From the NCBI GenBank assembly GCA_000787465.1, contig JSYX01000688.1:1-17407 (forward strand): a stretch of 17,407 nucleotides of DNA. The letters are read 5' to 3'. Below are positions 9,651 through 17,407 of this stretch, piece by piece. The stretch is from Thermomucor indicae-seudaticae. Its lineage: Eukaryota > Mucoromycota > Mucoromycetes > Mucorales > Lichtheimiaceae. How positions within the stretch are numbered: position 1 is the first letter of the stretch; each line of letters starts with the position of its first letter. Position numbers and translations under genes: made by a program. A model generated the notes under the pieces. That model saw only the letters and a list, made by a program, of their open reading frames with translations. It ran no database searches and was not told the DNA's origin.

Positions 9651-10199
9651 TTGAACTAGCAAGTTCCTTTTTGGAAAATCACATAACAAGACGTATGCTA
9701 CACAATGCATTAACGGAATCCATATCCTTCGAATTGAAGTCATCTCTTTCAACATTGCTGTTGATGTCAGACTTGGAACAGCCGTACGCAGATTTTTCAA
9801 CAGCAGAAGCAACAAGCGTCAGACAAATTGAAATTTCTGGCATCCCCTTACCTTTTTCCTTAAATGGCGTCCTGTCAAAATTTCTCCCTGGTGACTGTAT
9901 ATCAAAGTCTCCTCTGTTAACTGAAGCTTAGAGCGCGACACCGTCTGCGAGCACCGTTTCTGAAACTCTGCTAAGAAGCAAAATAAAAGTGTTACAACTT
10001 GTGCCCACAATGGACACACTCTTCGTCTTAGAGAATTCACAGCCTACACCCGATGTATCACACTGGCTTCTATCATATATCGCCTTTGTACAAGACCTAT
10101 ACAGGGACGAAATAGACACTTTTGCATTACCTTTTTCCTCAACTATGTCCGTTCGGTTAATTGTCACTATTACTAGTTACTTCTCTAACGTAATATTTT
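9651..10199. other. Non-genic stretch between two Tc1-like relics
   Basis: The frame of relic 2 stays open without a stop to 9931, giving about 90 further residues (for example SIRQ-like and PLPFSLNGVLSKFLPGD segments) with no resemblance I recognise. A separate short frame covers 9989-10204. Neither has convincing gene structure; chance or old element sequence is the likeliest reading. Confidence 0.35.
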
Positions 10200-10465
10200 A
10201 TTGAGATTACAAAGTTTCAAAGTTTCCCTAAATGCAGATATTTCCAGAGTTCCTGCGAAGGTTCTATGCCATCAATGCTTTTTACCCAGTGTCTTCCTTT
10301 TCTCCAATGCATAGTTCAACTATCTTGCAAACGTTCTCAGTCGGATTGATATCTGCTGATTGTGGCCGCCATTCTATGTGCTGTACGTCATGAATTTTCT
10401 AAACATTTGTTTTGAGTATTGTCCATATGTACCGTGTTGATGCACCATTTCCTTGGTAATTCTGC
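10200..10465 (-). mobile_element. Truncated Tc1-like transposase fragment (relic 3)
   Basis: Only the C-terminal third of a Tc1-type transposase survives. The minus strand reads YQGNGASTRYI (the QDNGAS region, with the catalytic Asp changed to Gly), a TAG stop, then HIEWRPQSADINPTENVCK, which matches the conserved WPPQSPDLNPIENLW block, then IVELCIGEKEDTG and a stop. The Glu of NPTE is kept. Thirty-seven residues separate it from the lost Asp, against 34 in relic 2. The fragment ends next to the probable inverted-repeat element at 10487. Confidence 0.75.
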
Positions 10466-10486
10466 TACTTATCGTAATAAATAAGA

Positions 10487-10667
10487 TACAGTACCCGCTC
10501 GATATATCGACAAGGTCCGCGACGAAAAAAGCACGATCGTTATATCAAGAATATCCTGATATCAAGTGGACATACGCCGACGAAAAAGCAAATCCGTGAT
10601 TGCAGAGGTCGATCGGTTTATTGAGAAATCGATTTATCAAACATTGACATAGCACGCGAGTACCATA
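10487..10667. mobile_element. Probable TA-flanked inverted-repeat element (MITE-like)
   Basis: The stretch begins TACAGTACCCGC and its far end, read on the other strand, begins TATGGTACTCGC. Over the first 24 positions the two ends match at 16, and six of the eight mismatches are transitions, as expected of decayed terminal inverted repeats. Both ends carry TA, the target of the Tc1/mariner superfamily. Inside are repeated words (CGACGAAAAA-GCA twice; ATATCAAG twice; CGATCG twice), a texture also seen in pogo-like elements. It has no coding capacity and ends about 205 bp before the nucleoporin start codon. Confidence 0.4.
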
Positions 10668-10871
10668 TATGCTGCGCGAACATAATTCACCAGAAAATCG
10701 AATGGAAAATGGAATTAGTGCAAAAGGTTCTTCGCCAGCAGCGCTAAAAGGGGTTTTCCATAAGCGCAAATCAGACGGATTCGCAGCATTGGCGGTGAAG
10801 CGGTCACGATTTCTGTCTGCATCAAAAACGCGCTGCGCGCAAGCGCTGCTGGGACGTTTGCGTCTTTTTCC

Positions 10872-13800
10872 ATGAGCTCTTTTGAAATTCTTGCCTCACA
10901 AGACGACAAGGCCTTCAAGGACTCTGAGGTACACCATTGCAAATTTTTTATTACCTCTTTTTTTTAGAGTTCATAACTGAATGACGACATTTAGGTCTTC
11001 AGGTTCAGCAGTTTTGTGGCCGATGCTCGGTTGGCCCTGCGTCCCAAAGATCCAGATCGCGAAGAATATCCTCGATTCGAAGCAGACCGATATCCCTGCG
11101 GTGTCAATTTACTCGCGTGCTCGTCAAAATATAGCTACTTTGTAGCGGGAACTTTAGAAGGTGATAATTACAAAAGCTGTGTACAAAGAAAAAGAGATCG
11201 ATCGCCCTGACATGAGGACGTTGATAGGCTTCGTATTGGGCAAAACAAAGAAATTACGGGAGGCGTTTATGCAAGTCCCAAAGAGCTCCACAGAGTTATT
11301 CCACGACAAGGTGGAAGTACCCATCAAACAAGGTCCAGTGTATCAATTGCGGATCACGGCCGATGAACGATTGTTTCTGGTGGGTGTCGCAGGTGGTCTG
11401 GTACTAGTTTATGCAGCAAAAGATGTTCTTGAAAAGGTAAATATGCAAGTGCTTCACAGGTTTGGTTTGTCGTGGGTTACGAAAGTGATGACCCCATTAG
11501 AAGGCGGACGCGCAACCTGTACAAGCTTTCAACGTGGGTGACGACATTCTTGACTTACGGCCTAATCCGGAGGCTTTACCCGACACAGCTGCGGTTCTTT
11601 TAAAGAGTGGACAATGCAAAGTAATGAATGCAAAAGGTGAGACGATCACGACCATCCCTGGTGATGATGTCACAGCAATCTGTTGGTCGCCGAAGGGCAA
11701 GCAGCTTGTGTGCGGTCGTCAGAGTGGAAAACTGGAACATTTTGATCTTAAAGGAGTTTGCAAAGATTCAATTGATGCGCCAACTGAAATGCGCGCTGGC
11801 TATGATGAAGAGGAGGAAAATCGATATGGTAAGGTCTTTGCGGATATCCTCATCCAATGAAGGGAAATTGAGCCTTTTCGTAATAGTGCTGGCTGTATTA
11901 TGGATCGAGACACATGTATTCCTGGTCATGTATGCGCGTCCACGGAAATCGCCTGACGATGAACATGTCCACGATGCTTATATCGTCGATCGTAAATCGA
12001 AAAAGACGGGCGGCATGCAGTATACTCACCTTGAAGACGTCACACCCGTCTTCTCTTCTGATTCGCGTAACGCTTACGTGTACATGGAGACTATCCGGGA
12101 CTTCAGCAAAGAAATACCGCTACTTGTTATTCTGGCACATTCTGCTACTACAGACGTATCTGTTGTTGGGATGGATGAAACCGGTGATTGGGCCACCTGG
12201 CTTCTTCCTGAAACCGGGCTAGCCAATATGCCTCTATCAGAAGAAACAAGTATGGACACCTATCCGATGGGCATTGCGATCGACTATTCAGTTTCAGAGC
12301 TTCTACCGCCGTACGATGTTTCGATTAGCAGTGAAGGAGTGAAACCCATGCCTGCGTTTTACTACCTTAACGATGAAGGTCATATGGGAGCATACTACTG
12401 CTACAACGATGCCTTGGCATCTCGAGGTGAGAAGTATGCCGGCATGATAGAAGCAGAGGATGTGGAAAAAGCACCAGTACCGAGTTTGGATGTCGTGACT
12501 AAGTCGGAACAGACTGCACAGGCTGAGGCGACTGCGCAGTCTGTCAAAGAGAGCACAGAATATGCGTCACGGACAGGATTTGGAGCTACATCCACAGCGA
12601 CGCCAGTTAGTTCGTCTGCATTTTCCAGCAGCCCATTTGGTGCTGCATTGCAACAACAACAGGGAAGCAGCGAATCATTTACCAATCTCTTATCCGGTAC
12701 CACTGCAAGCACTCCAGTGACAGGCGGATTTGGTACGGGTGGCGAGACGAAAATTCCTTCGTTCAGTAGCCTCAAGACGTCCGCAACTGCAAGAGCACCG
12801 AGCTTCGGCACTGCACCAGGAATGTTCGGCACTGCCAGTACAGCACCCAAGTTTGGGTCAACTAGCTTTGGTACAGCACCAAAGTTTGGAACAACCAGCT
12901 TCGGATCAACGAGTTTTGGTACTAGTACTCTAGGAGAAAAACCTGCAGGCGCGATAGAAGCACAGGATGTGAAAAAAGCATCAGCACCGACTTTGGATGT
13001 CTCGACTAAATCAGAAGAGACTGCAAAGGCTGAGACGACTGCACAGGATGTTGCCTCGACTAAACCAGGAGAGACCGCGACTGCCGAGACTGTCAAAGAA
13101 AGCACAGAATATGCATCGCGGACAGGATTTGGAACTACATCGACAACGAAGCCGACTGTTTCAACTGCGTTTTCCAGCAGTCCTTTTGGTGCTGCCTTGC
13201 AGCAACAGCAAGGTAGCAGCGAATCATTTGCCAATCTGTTATCCAACACCACTACCTCCACTCCAGTGACAGGAGGGTTTGGTGAGGGTGGCGACACGAA
13301 GACTCCCTCGTTCAGTAGCCTTAAGACATCTGCAACTGCAAAGGCACCGAGCTTCGGCAGTGCTCCAGGGATGTTTGGTACTGCCAGTACAGCACCAAAG
13401 TTTGGATCAACCAGCTTTGGCACTCCAGCCTTTAGCACCACAAGTTTTGGAACACCGAGTTTTGGTTCAACAAGTTTTGGTACAGTCCAAAAGCCAGTGC
13501 CGCCGACCACTACGGCACCCACTTTAGTTCCATCAACAAAACCAGAGTCTGCTCCGACAACTACACCAGCTTCCGGGCCAGCATCTTTATTACCCGCAGA
13601 ATCGAAGTTCTTCTTGGCAGAACCTTTGAGTAGCGTGCCAGCTAGCGCTCCGACTGTCAAAGATACAACTACTGAGGAGAAGCTTCCGACTTTAAGCAGC
13701 TTAAAATTATCACCTGAAACAAAACCTTCGCCCCCGCCTTTGAGCAGCACAAAATTGACCACGGAAGCGAAGCCTTCGCCCCCCTCTTCGAGCGGCGCGA

Positions 13801-14993
13801 AATTGACCACAGAAGCAAAACCTTCGCCCTCGCCCTTGAGCAGCGCAAAATTGACCACGGAAGCAAAACAACCTTTGCCTCCGTCTTTGAACGTCGCGAA
13901 AGCGTCCACAGAAGCAAAACCTTCTGACTTGGGTATTGGCATGGCCAAGGCCTTTGAATCGACTTATTTATCTGTGATTGATGCCCTGGACCAGGTTAGA
14001 ATCCTTTTATAAATCGACATATAATATCGATCAATGTACTCACGACGGTTTATTTGCTAGTTGCGGATCCGACAAGAACAGATTGCAGGCGATATCGAAG
14101 CACAAAGTAAACAGCAGTTTGGATCTAAATCATTGCAAGATTTGCATGAATTTGATTCTACCTGGAAAGTGGCCGATATGAAAGACTTTGCCAGCGTCAT
14201 CGATAAAATCACGTCTGATGCTGAAAAGTTTCAAACAAACGTGGATGAAATGCGTGAAACTATAAAATATCTGGGAAATGACTATAGGAAACGTAAGTAA
14301 TGATTTAAAACCAAAAGTTGTACTGTTAACCGAACGCAATTACAGTGTTAGATAAGTCGGACCAAATCAAAAAGATTGTAGAGGACGAGGAGGAGAATCC
14401 GGAATTGAAAAAGATGGTGGAATCTCAACAGTTGGATCCTGATACCCGCAGTCAATGGACACGGATAGCAAGCAAGTCTTTGGCATGTAGCAAACATCTC
14501 GAAAACTTGGAAACTACTGTACATGAGCGACTGAAGAAGAGCAAATCCCCCGCAGCGTCTCTTGATACGAAGTAAGTTTGCTTGACTTGAGGAATGTATT
14601 ATATGTGCGTCACATGTACTTAGCTTTGAATTTGGGCAAAGTTTTCCTTCATTATATTCCCTTCACCGAGCGTTACGTGATGTAGAAAACGAAATCACCG
14701 CCAAACGAACACAGCTGAAGGAGTTGGAGGAGCAACTAGCTTACCTTCGCCTGAAAGAAAATCACAAACGTGCTCTGGACGCGAGCTCCCGAATTACAGT
14801 TGATGATTATGACGAAGACGAACAAGGTGAAGAGCAGCAGCAGCAACAACAGAATGTATCCCAAACGGACAGTGCATGGCCAGAGCCATTAGTGCAGTAT
14901 ACAGTTAGGTATCTGCGGCGAGAGCGGTTTATTGATCAGCTTTGTCGATTCCAACAGAAAAAGACACCACATAAATGCAAAGCAACGACGTAG
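10872..14993 (+). CDS. FG nucleoporin, Nup159/Nup214 family
   Basis: Cytoplasmic-filament nucleoporin of the Nup159 (yeast)/Nup214 (animal) family. Its N-terminal propeller docks the Dbp5 helicase for mRNA export, and its C-terminal coiled coil anchors it with Nup82/Nsp1-type partners (established for the family). Exons: 10872-10928, 10995-11160, 11228-11436, 11501-11828, 11887-13994, 14061-14292, 14346-14571 and 14624-14993, giving 1231 residues; the frame closes at every junction. Residues about 20-430 form the beta-propeller (VNLLACSSKYSYFVAGT, VTAICWSPKGKQLVCGRQSG, LPPYDVSISSEGVKPMPAFY, LNDEGHMGAYYC). Residues about 435-790 hold about 20 FG motifs (SFG, GMFG, PKFG, SPFG) in two near-identical modules. 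Residues about 860-932 contain a 16-residue KLTTEAKPSP repeat. Residues about 940-1190 are charged and predicted coiled coil (MRETIKYLGNDYRKR, EITAKRTQLKELEEQLAY), with a Q6 run. It is convergent with the GH32 gene. Confidence 0.93.
12438..13490 (+). repeat. Tandem duplication of a 170-residue FG module
   Basis: Copy 1 (about 12438-12930) and copy 2 (about 12945-13490) lie head to tail within exon 5 of the nucleoporin gene. They share, in the same order, IEA(E/Q)DV(E/K)KA, VKESTEYASRTGFG, SSPFGAALQQQQGSSESF, STPVTGGFG, PSFSSLKTSATA, GMFGTASTAPKFGSTSFGT and FGSTSFGT. Copy 2 carries about 42 extra bases (around TKPGETATAET) before the common VKESTEYASR. Each copy has 10 FG dipeptides. The DNA also remains similar, so the duplication is fairly recent or kept alike by recombination. 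Confidence 0.92.
13704..13925 (+). repeat. 48-bp coding minisatellite in the nucleoporin gene
   Basis: Units at 13704-13751, 13752-13799, 13800-13847, 13848-13898 (51 bp) and a partial one at 13899-13925. Each encodes a 16- or 17-residue unit of the form KLTTEAKPSPPPLSSA. The units are in frame and lie between the FG region and the coiled coil. Confidence 0.9.
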
Positions 14994-15006
14994 TTTATAT
15001 ATGACA

Positions 15007-15012
15007 AATAAA
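15007..15012 (+). terminator. AATAAA polyadenylation signal of the nucleoporin gene
   Basis: Canonical AATAAA 14 bases after the nucleoporin stop codon. The stop of the convergent GH32 gene starts at 15043, so the nucleoporin transcript probably ends inside the tail of that gene. Confidence 0.5.
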
Positions 15013-15040
15013 ACAAGCACACTGCATATCATGTACATGG

Positions 15041-16868
15041 CTAAGCATCTCTGTCTGGAAACGCTTTAAACTTAATGTCGTAATAGATGTCTAGAGATTC
15101 TATTGTAACACCGTCAGGGACTTGTAAAGACATGGATGTGGCGTCCTTGCAAGTTGGGTAAACGCGTGCAGACATGGCAAAACGATCGTTTGCATAAACT
15201 TCAATGACCGAGTTATCCACAAATATCCGCATGCTGAGCGGTTCAGTTATTGTTTTGTGCCCCTTCTTTATTTGGAATAATGGCAAGATGCCAGTTTCGT
15301 CTGCGAGGTTGTAAGTCTTGGTGTCCAAGGAGGAGGCATTTTTGCGTACGGTGAGATATTCTGTTGACGGTTCGTAAGTGATGGTCGTTTCTTCGTGACA
15401 TATGGGCGACTTGCGGATAGTGAGACCAAAAGCTTCCGGGGTGCCAATGAATGAGAACTTGGCTATGATTTCCGCGGTGGCAGATTGAACAGGTATTGTG
15501 TTGTTGTTGTTGTTCGAAAGTGACCAGTGAGAGGCAGTGGCGCGCATGGCCTCATATTCTTTGAGCGGACGTATACCAAGCGTGTTGATCGTCACTGTAT
15601 CGCCACCTTTTTCAATATCAGTGGCTACCCAAGAGGCCTTCATGCCCACGTGAGGATCGTTGCGGTCCACATGTTTGATTTGAGCAATAAACAGTTCGCG
15701 GTTCAAACTGAACATGCCACCCCAGCCTTGCGGGTCGGTTACACCATCGAGCAAGTCTTCCAAGATCCAGCCGGACATGATCGTTCGGCCCGTGAGCTCG
15801 TCGTGCCATCCCAGTCCAGCATAGTACAATCCCCAGTCTGCGACGCCGGCCATTTCTTCTGCAATCTGCACGACCGACGGGTTGCCATCAGGAGAAGAAA
15901 GCTTGCGACCGGCGCTCCAGAGTGGCCAATGTTCCGAATGCGTGGCACGGCCACCTTCTGTGCCGTACGACAGGACGTGCCACTCCTGTAGGACAGCGTA
16001 GGATGCCACTTCATAGTTGTACCCGTCGTAACCCGAGTATTTTGGGTTCCACGTTGTGTTCCCGTCCGCGGCTCTCAAGGCGCCCAGAAACGTCCAGTCA
16101 TGCCAGTTTTCTGTGTGGTACAGCCACAGCCGCGGGCCTTGACCATGAAGACCCGATGAAACCGTCGTGTAAACACCGTTCTTCTTGTTCAGCAGCGCGT
16201 CGAATGTGTTTGATCGAAAAAGGAACGGGTCCCGGAACCCTGTCACGTTGAATCCGGCGGGTGGGCGAGGGATCACGGGTCCCAGCTTCTCAAACGAGCC
16301 ATCTGGTCGTGCAATGGCTAGGATCTGTTTTTCTTGCCCTGGCGTGTACGCTTGTTTCCAGCTGGGTGCCGCAACCACACCCGTGTAAAGAAGCAACGTC
16401 GTGTTGGGTGTACCCTGGTAGTCCACGCCTGTCAGGACCGTGCCGTCAAATGCGCCGGCGTGGTCGTATGAGCTGTTGGGGTACAGTGCAAAGGGCCGAT
16501 CGTACCATGTCAGCAAGTCCTTGGAAACCATATGTCCCCAGGTCATGTTGCCCCCTAGTAATCCAATTGTTTGTTTGTGTGTCAAGTATCATTATTATTA
16601 TCCACTGCTACATACATTTGGCGCCGTATGGGTTATGCTGATAGTACATGTGATACATTTCACCATCGTAGAAGGGAGCTGATGGATCATTCATCCAATT
16701 GACTGGAGCCAGCATATGGTATTGGGGGCGATACCGCACAAAGGTTTCATTATTGGGTCCGTAGCCCGTCTCGATTTTGCCAAAGGATGCCTCCATGCTC
16801 GTAAATGGATCAGCCTGAACGAGCAAGGCGCAAGCTGTCGTAATACTCCAAAGTGATGCCTTTTTCAT
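15041..16868 (-). CDS. Secreted GH32 beta-fructofuranosidase (invertase-like)
   Basis: Glycoside hydrolase family 32 enzyme, which cleaves beta-fructosidic bonds of sucrose or fructans outside the cell. Two exons on the minus strand: 16868-16616 and 16554-15041, with a 61-nt intron (GTATGT...CTAG), giving 588 residues. The first ATG in frame was chosen because it starts a signal peptide (MKKASLWSITTACALLVQA, likely cut after about residue 19). The five-bladed propeller follows: YHMLAPVNWMNDPSAP carries the nucleophile Asp61, GFRDPFLF has the RDP motif (Asp193, transition-state stabiliser), and GYNYEVASYA carries the probable acid/base Glu266. Here EVAS replaces the EC motif of classical invertases. 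The C-terminal beta-sandwich module includes SMRIFVDNSVIEVYAND. About eight N-glycosylation sequons (for example N40, N87, N111, N135, N187, N250) fit a secreted protein. Whether it prefers sucrose, inulin or levan cannot be read from the sequence. Confidence 0.93.
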
Positions 16869-16886
16869 CTCTTCTTTCTCTTGCAA

Positions 16887-17407
16887 AGCGAAGAACTTTC
16901 CCGCCCTTCTTCTCGCTCTTCTTTATAAGCGTGCGGTAAACTTGCTGGGCTGAAATTTGTTCCCGTTCGATCTTTTCCCAAGTCAAATTCCGCGGCCGTA
17001 TGCTTTAACTGGGTTGGTCGATTTCTGCGGTGACTCGACGATATACCCTCAGATGGATCGTTATGCGTTGCCCTTGTCAGTTGCAGCGATTGAGCATGTC
17101 TTCGATGCCTGACATGATCGCAGCAATCCTGAATATAAAGACGGTTGCGGTCTACAGGATAATGGAAATTTTCGTGCATTCTGCAGCTGCCCATTATTCT
17201 ATCGATCATTTCAAGACTGGTGATTATTATTATCAAGTCTCCCTTGGCTTTTTAACTATTGTTCAGTTCGATATTTCTATGGTAACTAGGTTACTGGATA
17301 TCTGCCAGTCAAGGGCGGATATTCATTCATCGTCTGAATGCGTATGGCCTTTGATTGCTGTGTTGTGACATGTGTGAAAACACCACGGATGTTCGTGGCG
17401 GCCATTA
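16887..17407. other. Upstream region of the GH32 gene and window edge
   Basis: No gene is recognised. The longest frame (17030-17368, plus strand) has no family features. A short hairpin with CCACG/CGTGG arms lies at 17383-17398. The half nearest 16887 should contain the GH32 promoter. Confidence 0.4.
16922..16927 (-). promoter_or_regulatory. TATA-like box of the GH32 gene
   Basis: TATAAA on the minus strand, 54 bases upstream of the GH32 start codon, is a sensible position for a fungal TATA box. A chance match in AT-rich DNA cannot be excluded. Confidence 0.4.

Noticed and set aside
8617..10194. ACTAGT-containing similar words near 8617 and 10172 around relic 2
   Set aside because: Imperfect direct similarity of about 20 bases with a gap; not inverted, so not terminal repeats of relic 2.
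11161..11227. Reading 11161-11227 as coding (frame starting VIITKAVYKEKE)
   Set aside because: It is out of frame with the upstream exon. Removing it as a 67-nt GT-AG intron joins VAGTLEG to FVLGKTKKLREAF in the proper propeller frame.
12401..13948. 515-codon open frame on the minus strand opposite the FG-repeat exon
   Set aside because: It mirrors the repeats of the nucleoporin codon by codon (antisense of Lys/Thr/Ser/Gly-rich repeats avoids stops). The Val/Gly/Phe/Leu-rich translation has no domain, and the sense strand has unmistakable Nup159/Nup214 features.
15527..16641. Several plus-strand frames of 100-154 codons opposite the GH32 gene
   Set aside because: Shadows of the GH32 coding sequence, whose catalytic motifs and signal peptide are on the minus strand.
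17383..17398. Hairpin CCACG-GATGTT-CGTGG near the window end
   Set aside because: Five-base arms are expected by chance in a window of this size, and no gene or terminator context supports it.
1..17407. tRNA, rRNA, CRISPR, bacterial operon or viral genes
   Set aside because: No matching structures, repeats or coding signatures were seen on either strand; the visible small features are all explained by introns, promoters or transposon debris.

Overview
The window looks like a nuclear segment of a filamentous fungus, most likely an early-diverging one (Mucoromycota-like; this placement is inference). Five protein-coding genes can be rebuilt. Their 24 or so introns are short (50-85 nt, nearly all GT-AG). 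They encode eukaryotic machinery (an SRm160/SRRM1-type splicing coactivator and a Nup159/Nup214-type nucleoporin), a fungal Golgi membrane protein family, a type III glutamine synthetase and a secreted GH32 invertase-like enzyme. A PWI-RS SRRM1 protein together with a type III glutamine synthetase fits a basal fungus better than an ascomycete yeast. No rRNA, tRNA, CRISPR array or prokaryotic operon structure was seen.

Layout. Positions 1-2405 hold no intact gene; a decayed Tc1-like transposase copy lies on the minus strand at about 590-1635. Positions 2406-3845 (+) encode the SRRM1 homologue in seven exons. Positions 5582-4060 (-) encode a seven-exon multipass membrane protein (UPF0658-like), convergent with SRRM1. 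Positions 8270-5835 (-) encode type III glutamine synthetase in five exons, in tandem upstream of the membrane protein gene. Positions 8640-9650 (+) are a second Tc1-like relic and 10200-10465 (-) a third, truncated one. A probable 181-bp TA-flanked inverted-repeat element (10487-10667) follows and sits in the upstream region of the nucleoporin gene. Positions 10872-14993 (+) encode the nucleoporin in eight exons. Positions 16868-15041 (-) encode the GH32 enzyme in two exons, convergent with the nucleoporin and only 47 bp from its stop codon. The last 500 bp are upstream sequence of the GH32 gene.

The genes do not form a pathway; this is an ordinary fungal mixture of housekeeping and secreted functions separated by transposon debris. 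The points most worth a second look are the in-frame TAA inside the otherwise conserved glutamine synthetase gene (best explained by an unusual intron), the internally duplicated FG module of the nucleoporin, a GC-AG intron in the membrane protein gene, a stop-free in-frame intron in the SR-related gene, and the inverted-repeat element upstream of the nucleoporin. I did not find convincing evidence of a wholly new system.
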